From: Nocardia seriolae NBRC 15557
Lineage (GTDB): Bacteria > Actinomycetota > Actinomycetes > Mycobacteriales > Mycobacteriaceae
Assembly (NCBI RefSeq): GCF_007990715.1
Contig: NZ_BJWY01000039.1
Location: 1-52,268 of the forward strand
Direction: 5' to 3'
DNA length: 52,268 bases
Both the position numbers and the translations under genes were made by a program. Numbering within the stretch: the first letter of the stretch is position 1; every line of letters begins with the position of its first letter. Shown here piece after piece: positions 7,122-15,499 of the stretch. Below the pieces are notes generated by a model. That model saw only the letters and a program-made list of their open reading frames with translations. It was not told the DNA's origin and did not search any database.

Positions 7122-7892
7122 GTGACCAGCGAGAACGCCATCGGCACGATCACGATGGTCGGATCCGGAAGTGCCAGTGCCACACCCGACATCATGCGGG
7201 TGAACATCTCGGTCGAGACGCGCGCGCAGACCGTGGCGGACGCCTATACGCGGGCGGGAGATCGGGCCGCGGCGGTGATCGGGTCGCTGCGGGCGGACGG
7301 GGTGGCCGGGCGCGACATCAATACCAGCGGGCTGACCGTGCGCGCGGAAACCGTGTGGACGGAAGGTAATCGGGAGCAGCTGGTCGGGTATATCGCGGGG
7401 ACCTCGCTGACGGTCACCCTGCGCGAGATCGCCGGGGCCGACGGCGCGGCCAAGCCGTCCGCGGACGGCGGGCCCGCGGCGATCATCGCGCACGCGGTCG
7501 AGGCCGGGGGCGACGATGTGCGCCTCGGCGGGCTCACCCTGACCGTGGCCGACGAGGAAGCGCTGATGGTGCGCGCCCGGGACGCGGCGTGGGATCACGC
7601 GGTAGGTAAGGCCGAACAGTATGTGTTCCGGGCGGGCCGCGCGCTGGGGCCGGTGGTGGAGATCACCGAGGACGTCTCCGGTCCGGTGCCGCAGCCGCGC
7701 ATCGCGTTCGCCGCCGCCAAGATGGGCGGCGGAGCCGAGGCGATGCCGGTGGAACTCGGCGAGGAGCGAGCTGTCCACGAGCATCCGCGTCACCTGGCGG
7801 CTGAGCTGAGCCCAGGGCTCGACCGGGCCAGCCACTCCAGGGCTCGACCGCGCAACCGGGACGAAGGCTCAGAGCTCGACGCGGGCGAGTAG
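7122..7892 (+). CDS. SIMPL (DUF541) domain protein with an apparent 3' frameshift
   Basis: The start is GTG 7122, placed by a strong AGGAGG-type site 3-12 nt upstream. The protein begins with the SIMPL pattern (ITMVGSGSASATPDIMRVNISVE) and has RDINTSGLTV, GYIAGTSLTV and KAEQYVFRAGRALG. SIMPL proteins are often periplasmic or envelope proteins of poorly known function. After GEER (about 7767) the zero frame runs into a 40-residue basic tail that overlaps the convergent neighbour. In the +1 frame the expected ending ELSTSIRVTWRLS follows at once and stops at 7809. One extra base near 7767 explains this, either a sequencing error or a real mutation. The true gene is probably 7122-7809. Confidence 0.8.
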   Translation: MTSENAIGTITMVGSGSASATPDIMRVNISVETRAQTVADAYTRAGDRAAAVIGSLRADGVAGRDINTSGLTVRAETVWTEGNREQLVGYIAGTSLTVTLREIAGADGAAKPSADGGPAAIIAHAVEAGGDDVRLGGLTLTVADEEALMVRARDAAWDHAVGKAEQYVFRAGRALGPVVEITEDVSGPVPQPRIAFAAAKMGGGAEAMPVELGEERAVHEHPRHLAAELSPGLDRASHSRARPRNRDEGSELDAGE

Positions 7893-8666
7893 CCAGGTGG
7901 CGCGGACCTCGGTGAGCTGGATGCGGAAGCGGGTGGCGCCGGGGTGGGTTCGATGCGGGAACGGGTCGGAGACCAGCATGGCGCGCAGGTCGTGGAGCAG
8001 CCGGGTGCCGGCGGTGACGGTGACGCGGCCGGTGTCCACCAGGTGGCGCACATTGGCGGCGGGGTCGGGGTCGCCGGTGCCCGCCGCGTAGGCGGTGACC
8101 TGTTGCAGGGCCGAGCGCAGCCGCTTCTCGCACGCCGGGAACCGGCCGCGCTCATAGTGTTTGACCGCCTGCTTCAGGTGATCGAGCGCGGTCTGCTGCC
8201 CGCGCACCTCCAGCTCGGTGGCCAGCAGCGACACCTTCTCCTCGAGCCGGATCGGCAGCCACGCTGTGGGTTTCAACCGGCAGCGCACCGCGCCGTCACC
8301 CATCCGGTCGAGCTTCATCCGGTATCCGTCGGTCAGCAGCGCCTCCCGCAATCCCGGCAGCCAGGCCGGAAGATGCTTGCGCTCCAACGATTCCCCCTGC
8401 AGGAATCGCGCCACCGTCACCTCCACCAGGTCCAGCAGCGCCCGATCGGCCTCCGCATTACCCTCCAGTGCCGCCATCCGCGCCCCGTACACCGGCGTCA
8501 CCAGCCGACCCCAATAGCTGTCCGCATTCACCCACAGCTCGCCCCGATACTCCGGTCGCTTGAGAGCGACTCCCAGCAGCAGCGCCTCGAGCGAGTGAAA
8601 CCGCGACTGATCCCCACAGATCAGCTCGACCACCGACGCCACCGTCGGATCCGACAACGTAGTCAC
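7869..8666 (-). CDS. Hypothetical protein
   Basis: 265 residues from GTG 8666; the start is uncertain because neither a Shine-Dalgarno nor a clear -10 box is seen. It is soluble, without signal peptide or membrane helix. Features include an N-terminal helical region (VVELICGDQSRFHSLEALLLGVAL), a Trp-rich stretch (GELWVNADSYWGRLVTPVYG), a middle helix-rich part with KAVKHYERGRFPACEKRLRSAL that looks like a TPR-type helical hairpin, and a beta-rich C-terminus (GATRFRIQLTEVRATWLLARVEL). I do not recognise the family. A large inverted repeat lies between this gene and the methyltransferase upstream of it on the same strand. Confidence 0.65.
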   Translation of the reverse strand: MTTLSDPTVASVVELICGDQSRFHSLEALLLGVALKRPEYRGELWVNADSYWGRLVTPVYGARMAALEGNAEADRALLDLVEVTVARFLQGESLERKHLPAWLPGLREALLTDGYRMKLDRMGDGAVRCRLKPTAWLPIRLEEKVSLLATELEVRGQQTALDHLKQAVKHYERGRFPACEKRLRSALQQVTAYAAGTGDPDPAANVRHLVDTGRVTVTAGTRLLHDLRAMLVSDPFPHRTHPGATRFRIQLTEVRATWLLARVEL

Positions 8667-8746
8667 AAGCCACCATCTTGACCCACCCCCCAATCCCCCC
8701 CATCCCACAACCCATCCCCCTGTCACCATCGCGCCAAGGTCCTCGA

Positions 8747-8812
8747 CAAGATCAGGGAGCTCACACCGTGGGGAATCGGGCAAAATTCCACGGTGCGAAC
8801 TCCCTGATCTTG
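8747..8812 (-). repeat. Large imperfect inverted repeat: 25-bp arms, 16-nt loop
   Basis: Arms 8747-8771 and 8788-8812 match at 23 of 25 positions. Both mismatches are A.C in plus-strand RNA but G.U in minus-strand RNA, so the hairpin is fully paired only as minus-strand RNA. It lies 9 nt after the stop of the minus-strand methyltransferase gene. No U-tract follows. The loop read on the minus strand contains GCCCG, as does the loop at 33795-33810. It could be an RNA hairpin or terminator, or an extragenic palindrome. Confidence 0.75.
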
Positions 8813-8821
8813 AAAGCTCGG

Positions 8822-10726
8822 TCAGCGCTCCAGCAGGGCTATGCATTCGACGTGGTAAGTCCCGGGGAAGGCGTCGAAGACGCGCAGGCCCGCGGGCTCG
8901 TAGCCCGCACCGCGATAGAGTCCGATATCGCGGGCGAAAGCGGCGGGGTCGCAACCGATGTGGATGATGCGGCGCGGTGAACGCTCGGTCAGCGCGTTGA
9001 TCACCTCCTTGCCCGCACCCGCGCGCGGTGGATCCAGCACCACCACATCCGGTGCGGCACCGGGCTGCTCGTGAATCCAGCGCTCCACCCGCGCGACGGT
9101 CAGGTCCACCCACGGCATATCCCGCAGTGCCGCAAGCCCTTCGGTGACCGCGCCGCGCGCGAACTCGACGCCGTGCACGACTCCCCGCTCGCCCACCTGC
9201 TCCGCGAGCCGCGCCGCGAACACGCCGACACCGCAATACAGATCCCACACCAGCGCACCCGGCGCGGCATCGGCCCACTCGGCCACCACATCCGAATAGC
9301 ACTGCGCCGCACCGTAATGCGGCTGCCAGAACCCGGTCGCCGACAGCTCCCACCGCCGCTCGGCCACATACTGCACGGCCGTCCCGGTCCCGTCGATCAC
9401 CCGCTCCTCGCGAGCACCGTGCGCCGCCGCCCGCCGCGCGGCGGTGCTGCTGCGGTCTCCCCCGCCCCGCCGCCCGGCAGCCCCCACGCCCCGGCCACGC
9501 CGATCGCCGCCCCGCCCACGGTGATCGTCCCGATCCCCCGCCGCGGGAGCCACCTCCACCACGTGCCGCATCCCCTCGCCGTCCACGGCCACCACCAGAT
9601 CGGCCCCCGGCGTCCACTTGCGCTCGCCGATCCCGTCCATGGCCCCCGCCATCGGCTGCGGGCACCGCAGATCCGCGATCACCTCGGTACTCCGATACCG
9701 ATGCACCCCCGCCCGCCCGGCCGCGTCCACGGTCAGCCGCACCCGACTGCGCCACCCGCCGGAATACGCATCCACCGACAGCACACCGAAACTCGGGTCA
9801 TCGGCCCCCACCTCCCGGAGGACGACCCGCGCCCCACCGGACGGCCGCACCGCAGCACCGGAGGACGAATCCACCGATGACGAATCCGCCACGGGCGCAA
9901 CGCTTGTGCCGGTCCGATCGGCCGGTGCCGGACGCGCGCCCGCCGCGATGCCGGGAGCCGAGTCCGCCCCCTCGGACGCCCCACCCTCCTCGGAATGCGC
10001 GACCAGGGTGCGCGCGAAATGGGTTGCCACACCGCCGATCCGGCCCGGGGCGGGGGCAGCGCCGGGAAACTCCTCCGCCGTGGAGGCGGCGGCGGTCTCG
10101 ACATCGGGCGGCGGTCCACCGCGCTCCGCACCCGCCGAAGCGGATCCGGCCAGCAGCGCGGACGCCAAACCCGTCGGTACCCCGCCGATGCGACCCAGAC
10201 CGGTGAGCCGCGGGCTCGGCATCGAGTAGTGGCCGCGGGCATCGGCCGGATCGGTGATCCGGCCCGCGCCGCCGCCACGGCTGTCACTGTGCGGGCCCGG
10301 GGCGGATGCGGTGTCCAGTTGGGCGACAACGCCGCTCGGCAGACCGGACGGGGCCGGGATGGTTTCGACGGTGAAGTCGGGTTCCCAGTCGGCCAGGCGG
10401 CGGAGTTGTTCGGCGACGACCTGATGCTTCAGGTCGCGCTGGGCGGCGGGGGTGGCGAAGGTGAAGTCGCAGCAGCCCGCGCCGCCGGGACCGGAAACCG
10501 GGCAGGTGGCCGGGACGCGGTCGGGGGACGGGTCGAGGATTTCGACGGCTTCGGCGCGGCAGAAGGAGCCGCCGCGGTCCTCGGTGATCTGGGCGCGGAC
10601 GAGTTCGCCCGGCAGGCCGTGGCGGACGAACAGGACGCGGCCCTCGTGGCGGGCGACGCAGAAGCCGCCGTGGCCGGGCGGGCCGAGACGGACCTCGAGG
10701 ATGCGGCCGTACCAGTCGGCGCTCAT
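8822..10726 (-). CDS. TRAM-domain SAM-dependent RNA methyltransferase (TrmA/RlmD type) with a large insertion
   Basis: 634 residues, against about 400 for the M. tuberculosis homologue Rv2689c. Residues 1-65 form the TRAM domain. CPVSGPGGAGCC at 75-86 is the remnant cysteine cluster of RumA-type enzymes. The C-terminal catalytic domain has VWDLYCGVGVFA (SAM motif), VVLDPPRAGAGKEV and IHIGCDPAAFARD with the catalytic cysteine. The product is expected to make 5-methyluridine in rRNA or tRNA. Odd: about 200 Ala/Gly/Ser-rich residues (123-322) interrupt the family sequence and include two related GRIGGV-containing units. A second Arg/Gly-rich insert (DRRGRGVGAAGRRGGG) precedes the SAM fold. The start overlaps the APC permease stop (ATGA), so the two are coupled. 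Confidence 0.88.
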   Translation of the reverse strand: MSADWYGRILEVRLGPPGHGGFCVARHEGRVLFVRHGLPGELVRAQITEDRGGSFCRAEAVEILDPSPDRVPATCPVSGPGGAGCCDFTFATPAAQRDLKHQVVAEQLRRLADWEPDFTVETIPAPSGLPSGVVAQLDTASAPGPHSDSRGGGAGRITDPADARGHYSMPSPRLTGLGRIGGVPTGLASALLAGSASAGAERGGPPPDVETAAASTAEEFPGAAPAPGRIGGVATHFARTLVAHSEEGGASEGADSAPGIAAGARPAPADRTGTSVAPVADSSSVDSSSGAAVRPSGGARVVLREVGADDPSFGVLSVDAYSGGWRSRVRLTVDAAGRAGVHRYRSTEVIADLRCPQPMAGAMDGIGERKWTPGADLVVAVDGEGMRHVVEVAPAAGDRDDHRGRGGDRRGRGVGAAGRRGGGDRSSTAARRAAAHGAREERVIDGTGTAVQYVAERRWELSATGFWQPHYGAAQCYSDVVAEWADAAPGALVWDLYCGVGVFAARLAEQVGERGVVHGVEFARGAVTEGLAALRDMPWVDLTVARVERWIHEQPGAAPDVVVLDPPRAGAGKEVINALTERSPRRIIHIGCDPAAFARDIGLYRGAGYEPAGLRVFDAFPGTYHVECIALLER

Positions 10727-12723
10727 GCCTCGTCCCCGAAACCGCGGCGGACCGAGCCGGGCGCGTTGACCACGCGGCCGGGAGCGCGCCCGGTCGAGGA
10801 GGACAGCTGCCAGGGGACGCTGGTCACCATGACGCCGGGCTCGAACAGCAGGCGGCCCTTCAACCGCAGGGCACTCTGGTTGTGCAGCAACTGTTCCCAC
10901 CAGTGGCCGACCACGTATTCGGGGATGAACACGGTGACCACGTCGCGCGGGGCGTCGCGGCGCACCCGCTTCACGTAATCCACCACGGGCTTGGTGATCT
11001 CGCGATACGGCGACTCGATCACCTTGAGCGGCACCGCGATATCGCTGGACTCCCACTGCCGCACCAGCGCGCGGGTATCGGGTTCGTCGACGTTCACCGT
11101 GATCGCCTCCAGGGTGTCGGGGCGGGTGGCGCGGGCGTAGGCCAGGGCGCGCTTGGTGGGCATGTGCAGCTTCGACACCAGCACGATGGAGGGGGTGCGG
11201 CTGGGCAGCACGCCGTCCCAATCGGTCTCGTCCAGCTCGCGCGACACCGTGTCGTAGTGGCGGCGAATGAGTTTCATCAACCCGAAGATGGCCGCCATGG
11301 TGACGATCGCGATCCACGCGCCGGCCAGGAACTTGGTGACCAGCACGATGCACAGCACGGTCGCGGTCATGGTCAGGCCGATGGCGTTGATCACCCGCGA
11401 GCGCTTCATGCGCGCCCGCTGCGCCGGATCGGTCTCGGTGCGCAGCAGCCGCGTCCAGTGCCGCAGCATGCCGGTCTGGCTCAGCACGAACGACACGAAC
11501 ACGCCGACGATGTAGAGCTGGATCAGCCGCGTCACCTCCGCGCCGAACAGCACCACGAACGCGATGGCCGCGCCCGCCAGGAACAGGATGCCGTTGCTGA
11601 ACGCCAGCCGATCGCCGCGGGTGTGCAGCTGCCGCGGCAGGAAACGGTCCTGCGCCAGAATCGAACCCAGCACCGGGAAGCCGTTGAACGCGGTATTGGC
11701 CGCCAGCACCAGGATCAGCGCGGTGACGATGGTGATGAAGTAGAAGCCCGCCGGGAACCCGTCGAACACCGCCCCGGCCAGCTGCGCGACGAGGGTCTTC
11801 TGCTCGTATCCGGCGGGCGCGCCGATCAGGTCGGAGGTGTTGTGCGCGTAGACGATGCCGACCTTCTGGGTGAGCACGATCATGCCCATGAACAGGGTGA
11901 TGGCGATGCCGCCGAGCAGCAGCAGGGTGGTCGCGGCATTGCGGGACTTGGGTTTGCGGAACGCGGGCACGCCATTGCTGATGGCCTCCACGCCGGTGAG
12001 CGCGGCACAGCCGGAGGAGAAGGCGCGCGCGAGCAGGAACACGAACGCGAGCCCGAACAGATGCTCGTCCTCGGCCTCGAGCCCGAAACCGTAGGACTCG
12101 GCGTGCACGCTCTGGCCGAGCACCCCGATCCGGGTGAAGCCCCAGATCAGCATGATGAACATGCCGATCATGAAGGCGTAGGTGGGAATCGCGAAGGCCG
12201 TGCCGGATTCGCGCACGCCGCGCAGATTGATCGCGGTGAGGATCACAATCGCGCACACCGCGAACAACACCTTGTGTGTTGCGACGAACGGCACGGCCGA
12301 GCCGATGTTCGACGCCGCCGAGGAGATCGAGACCGCGACCGTGAGCACGTAATCGACCAGTAGCGCACTGCCGACGGTCAATCCCGCGGTGGGCCCGAGG
12401 TTCTTGGTGGCTACCTCGTAGTCACCGCCGCCGGAGGGATAGGCGTGCACGTTCTGCCGATAGCTGGCCACCACCACCGCCATCACGAGCGCGACCACCA
12501 GGCCGATCCACGGCGCGTAGGCGTACGCCGACAGCCCCGACACCGACAGCACCAGGAAGATCTCCTCCGGCGCGTACGCCACCGAGGACAGGGCGTCAGA
12601 GGCGAAGACCGGGAGCGCGATCCGCTTGGGTAGCAACGTATGCCCGAGAGAGTCACTGCGGAATGGGCGGCCGACCAGCATGCGCTTGGCGGCCGTCGTC
12701 AACTTCGACACTCCAGGCAGCAT
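10723..12723 (-). CDS. APC family amino acid permease
   Basis: 666 residues with about twelve hydrophobic helices. Motifs include LPVFASDALSSVAYAPEEI in helix 1 (the unwound substrate-binding segment), YPSGGGDYEVATKNLG and FSSGCAALTGVEAISNGVPAF. After the transporter core a C-terminal cytoplasmic region (about 520-666) carries SIVLVSKLHMPTKRALAYA and VVTVFIPEYVVGHWWEQLLHN, a USP-like arrangement seen in the Rv2690c family. It probably imports or exchanges amino acids or polyamines at the cytoplasmic membrane. ATG 12723 is chosen by length against Rv2690c; GTG 12711 is the alternative. It is divergent from the trk pair and overlaps the methyltransferase downstream by 4 bp. Confidence 0.88.
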   Translation of the reverse strand: MLPGVSKLTTAAKRMLVGRPFRSDSLGHTLLPKRIALPVFASDALSSVAYAPEEIFLVLSVSGLSAYAYAPWIGLVVALVMAVVVASYRQNVHAYPSGGGDYEVATKNLGPTAGLTVGSALLVDYVLTVAVSISSAASNIGSAVPFVATHKVLFAVCAIVILTAINLRGVRESGTAFAIPTYAFMIGMFIMLIWGFTRIGVLGQSVHAESYGFGLEAEDEHLFGLAFVFLLARAFSSGCAALTGVEAISNGVPAFRKPKSRNAATTLLLLGGIAITLFMGMIVLTQKVGIVYAHNTSDLIGAPAGYEQKTLVAQLAGAVFDGFPAGFYFITIVTALILVLAANTAFNGFPVLGSILAQDRFLPRQLHTRGDRLAFSNGILFLAGAAIAFVVLFGAEVTRLIQLYIVGVFVSFVLSQTGMLRHWTRLLRTETDPAQRARMKRSRVINAIGLTMTATVLCIVLVTKFLAGAWIAIVTMAAIFGLMKLIRRHYDTVSRELDETDWDGVLPSRTPSIVLVSKLHMPTKRALAYARATRPDTLEAITVNVDEPDTRALVRQWESSDIAVPLKVIESPYREITKPVVDYVKRVRRDAPRDVVTVFIPEYVVGHWWEQLLHNQSALRLKGRLLFEPGVMVTSVPWQLSSSTGRAPGRVVNAPGSVRRGFGDEA

Positions 12724-13116
12724 AAGGCAGTGCGCCGCAGGCAGAGGCATGGCATTGCCGACCGCGGCGAAGCATCGCCCGCCGAAGCGGGCACTGTCGG
12801 CGGAGCGAGAGCGTGCCCACACCGAGGGGGCGGTGGTCTCCGCCGGGGCGATGCGCCGTGGAGAGGCGATGGGTTCGTCGGGCAGCGATGCGTTGCCGGA
12901 CGCGGTATTGCGTGGCGTGCCGCCCGTGTTCGGCGCGCGACCGGTAGCCCGCGTGGTCGTAGGGTGGCGGGACGAGGGTTGTGAGGTTTTCCCGGTTCCG
13001 GTTTGAACACCTTCCGGAGGGGGAAAGTGCCCGCAGTGAAACTCGAGCGGTACGGTTGCGACCCGACCAAGGCAACCAGACCGCACACCACGGTTTTCGG
13101 GAATGGGGTTTGTACC
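12724..13116. other. Divergent intergenic region, APC permease / ceoB
   Basis: 393 bp between divergent genes. It presumably holds both promoters, but I see no convincing -10/-35 pair, palindrome or small gene. An open frame that extends ceoB upstream from about 12981 has no start-site support. Confidence 0.5.
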
Positions 13117-13782
13117 GTGTACGTCGTGATCATGGGTTGTGGGCGGGTCGGTTCCTCGCTCGCCCGCGCCCTCGTCCGCATCGGCCACGAGGTCGCGGTG
13201 ATCGATCAGAACTCGAGTGCCGTCCTGCGCCTGGGCCGCGACTTCCCGGGCCTGTGCATCACCGGCGTCGGCTTCGATCGAGATGTCTTGACCCGCGCCG
13301 GAATCGAGCGTGCCGGGGCCTTCGCCGCGGTGTCCTCCGGCGACAACTCCAACATCATCTCCGCGCGGGTGGCCCGCGAGACCTTCGGCATCGAGCGCGT
13401 GGTCGCGCGCATCTACGACGCCAAGCGCGCCGCGGTCTACGAGCGCCTGGGCATCCCCACCATCGCCACCGTGCCGTGGACCACCGACCGCTTCCTGCGC
13501 ACCCTGGTCTCCGATCAGTCCACCACCACCTGGCGCGACCCCACCGGCACCGTCGCGGTCACCGAGGTCCCGCTGCACGAGGAGTGGTACGGGCGCTCGG
13601 TGCACGCGCTCGAGGACGCCATCGGCGCACGGGTGGCGTTCATCATCCGGTTCGGGCAGGGCGTGCTGCCCAATGGCAAGTCCATGCTGCAAGCCGACGA
13701 CCAGGTGTACATCGCCGCCACCTCGGGCACCGTCGGCGAGGCCGTCGCCCTGGCCGCCAATCCCCCCGCGAGCGAGGTCTGA
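13117..13782 (+). CDS. ceoB: TrkA family potassium uptake regulatory protein (CeoB)
   Basis: 221 residues from GTG 13117 with an ATGGGG site 6-12 nt upstream. The Rossmann RCK-N domain begins directly (VYVVIMGCGRVGSSLARALVR), with VIDQNS after beta-2 for NAD binding. Then come GDNSNIISARVARETFG, ARIYDAKRAAVYERLGIPT and a C-terminal RCK-C domain with VPLHEEWYGRSV. It matches Rv2691 (CeoB) in text and position. It would gate a K+ channel or transporter according to NAD(H) or nucleotide state, on the cytoplasmic face. It is followed after 2 nt by its paralogue ceoC; no Trk/Ktr membrane partner is in the window. Confidence 0.9.
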   Translation: MYVVIMGCGRVGSSLARALVRIGHEVAVIDQNSSAVLRLGRDFPGLCITGVGFDRDVLTRAGIERAGAFAAVSSGDNSNIISARVARETFGIERVVARIYDAKRAAVYERLGIPTIATVPWTTDRFLRTLVSDQSTTTWRDPTGTVAVTEVPLHEEWYGRSVHALEDAIGARVAFIIRFGQGVLPNGKSMLQADDQVYIAATSGTVGEAVALAANPPASEV

Positions 13783-13784
13783 TC

Positions 13785-14474
13785 GTGAAAGTAGCCATCG
13801 CCGGAGCCGGAGCGGTCGGCCGCTCCATCGCCCAGGAACTATTGCGCGGCGGCCACCAGGTCATGCTGCTGGAACGCCGCCTCGACCACATCGACCCCAC
13901 CAGCGCGCCCACCGCGGTCTGGACCCACGCCGACGCCTGCGAGCTGGAGACGCTCGAAGAGGCCGGGCTCGAGACCTACGACGTGGTCATCGCCGCCACC
14001 GGCGACGACAAGGTGAACCTGGTGTTCAGCCTGCTGGCCAAGACGGAATTCGGGGTGCGCAGGGTGGTGGCCCGGGTCAACGATCCCCGCAACGAGTGGC
14101 TGTTCGACTCGTCCTGGGGTGTGGACGTGGCGGTCTCGACGCCGCGGCTGCTGGCCTCGCTGGTGGAGGAGGCCGTCTCGGTGGGCGATCTGGTGCGGCT
14201 CATGACGCTGCGGCAGGGGCAGGCCAACCTGGTCGAGATCACCCTGCCGACGAATACCCCGCTGGCGGGCAAGGCCGTTCGCACCCTCGCCCTGCCCCGC
14301 GACGCCGCCCTGGTGACCATCCTGCGCGGCGGGCGGGTCATCGTCCCGCAGGCCGACGATCCCCTCGAAGGCGAGGACGAGCTGCTGTTCGTCGCCTCGG
14401 TCGAGGCCGAGGACGATCTGCGGAAGGCGCTCGGCGTCAACGGCTTCGGCAAGCACGAGGACGCGCCCGCCTGA
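13785..14474 (+). CDS. ceoC: TrkA family potassium uptake regulatory protein (CeoC)
   Basis: 229 residues from GTG 13785, 2 nt after the ceoB stop, so the two form one operon. The RCK-N Rossmann motif is KVAIAGAGAVGRSIAQELL and the acidic cofactor residue lies in LLERRLD. NEWLFDSSWGVDVAVSTPRLL separates it from the RCK-C domain (LVEITLPTNTPLAGKAVRTL and the GRVIVPQADDPLEGEDELLFV region). This matches Rv2692. CeoB and CeoC probably assemble as a hetero-oligomeric gating ring. A strong hairpin at 14533-14584 ends the transcript. Confidence 0.9.
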   Translation: MKVAIAGAGAVGRSIAQELLRGGHQVMLLERRLDHIDPTSAPTAVWTHADACELETLEEAGLETYDVVIAATGDDKVNLVFSLLAKTEFGVRRVVARVNDPRNEWLFDSSWGVDVAVSTPRLLASLVEEAVSVGDLVRLMTLRQGQANLVEITLPTNTPLAGKAVRTLALPRDAALVTILRGGRVIVPQADDPLEGEDELLFVASVEAEDDLRKALGVNGFGKHEDAPA

Positions 14475-14532
14475 TCCGGAGACTGCCGCGAGGTCCGGGC
14501 ACGGCCCCGAGGTCAGAACAGTGAGGTCCGGA

Positions 14533-14584
14533 CACGACTGTGGGCCGGGCGCACTCCCCAGTGCCCGGCCCACGTTGTGTCGTG
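14533..14584. terminator. Bidirectional hairpin terminator
   Basis: An 11-bp perfect stem, GTGGGCCGGGC/GCCCGGCCCAC (14540-14550 and 14563-14573), inside outer arms CACGAC/GTCGTG. It separates the convergent ceoC and sigma factor genes. Confidence 0.7.
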
Positions 14585-14607
14585 CTCACCGTTGAGCTAC
14601 CCCCGAA

Positions 14608-15318
14608 TCAGGACGCCGCCCGCAATTCGGCCCGCAGCCGGTTGAGCGCGCGGTGCTGCATGACCCGCACCACGCCCGGGCTGGTGCCGATGGCCTCGGC
14701 GGTCTGCGCCGCGGTCCAGCCCAGCACGATCCGCATGACCAGCACCTCGCGGTGCGTCGAGGACAGCACCTGCATGAGATCGCGTGCCGCCCGGCGGGTC
14801 TCCATCGCCAGCGCCCGCTCCTCCGGCCCGGGCTCGTTCATGGGCGCGTCCGGGAACTCCGCCACCGGGTAGGCCGGGTGCAGCTGCGCCCGCCGGAAGG
14901 CATCGGCGACCTTGTTGGCCGAGATGCCGTAGACGAAGGCCAGGAACGACTTGCCCTGGTCCCGGTAGCGCGGAATCGCCTGCACCGTCGCCAGGCAGAT
15001 CTCCTGCGCCACGTCGTCCGCGGTCACGTGCAGGTGCCCGGCCCCGCTCATGCGGGCCGCGCAGTAGCGGCGCACCAGCGGGTAGACGATCTTGAGGATC
15101 TCCGAGACCGCCGCCTTGTCGCCGCTCGCGGCCGGGCCGATCAATTTCTCCAATTCCGCCGCGGCGCGCCGGGATTCCGACGTCGCCACGCTGCTCGTGC
15201 TCTTGCTCCCACGCCCCGCCGGGTGCCGGCGCGAGGCGACTGTCTGCACCGCTGTGGTCCCGGGCCCCTCGCCCCGGTCCTGCGCTGCCACTGCCTTGCC
15301 GTCGGTAACCAACTCCAC
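14608..15318 (-). CDS. Sigma-70 family sigma factor, SigD/ShbA-like
   Basis: 236 residues from GTG 15318 with GAGAAAGGA a few nt upstream. After a disordered, basic N-terminus (about 1-50), region 2 is visible: RRYCAARMSGAGHLHVTADD, VAQEICLATVQAIPRYRDQG and FLAFVYGISANKVADAFRRA. Region 4 is LSSTHREVLVMRIVLGWTAA and IGTSPGVVRVMQHRALNRLR. Region 3 is missing, as in ECF-type factors. The text closely follows M. tuberculosis SigD and Streptomyces ShbA, the factor that transcribes the principal sigma gene hrdB. Here it lies 8 kb from sigA, inside an otherwise conserved block. No anti-sigma gene is adjacent. Confidence 0.88.
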   Translation of the reverse strand: MELVTDGKAVAAQDRGEGPGTTAVQTVASRRHPAGRGSKSTSSVATSESRRAAAELEKLIGPAASGDKAAVSEILKIVYPLVRRYCAARMSGAGHLHVTADDVAQEICLATVQAIPRYRDQGKSFLAFVYGISANKVADAFRRAQLHPAYPVAEFPDAPMNEPGPEERALAMETRRAARDLMQVLSSTHREVLVMRIVLGWTAAQTAEAIGTSPGVVRVMQHRALNRLRAELRAAS

Positions 15319-15499
15319 GATCCTTTCTCCGTAGCTTCTGAGAAAGATCGTGCTCGCTGGGGGGACTCCGAAATAGGTACCCCAGGGGTGGGTTGGTCAC
15401 CCCCTTTCACCCCCGAATCGCCCCGAAGGTGTTGCGCCCTGGCGTTTTACCGCGATAAAGGGCCGAACGGGCGGATGTCCAGCCCGCAGAAGTCGGGGG

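Noticed and set aside
10882..12363. A 493-codon open frame on the plus strand, opposite the APC permease
   Set aside because: It lies entirely antisense to a gene with clear transporter helices and family motifs, and its translation is low in hydrophobic order and rich in His, Gln, Arg and Asp. It is a by-product of high GC.
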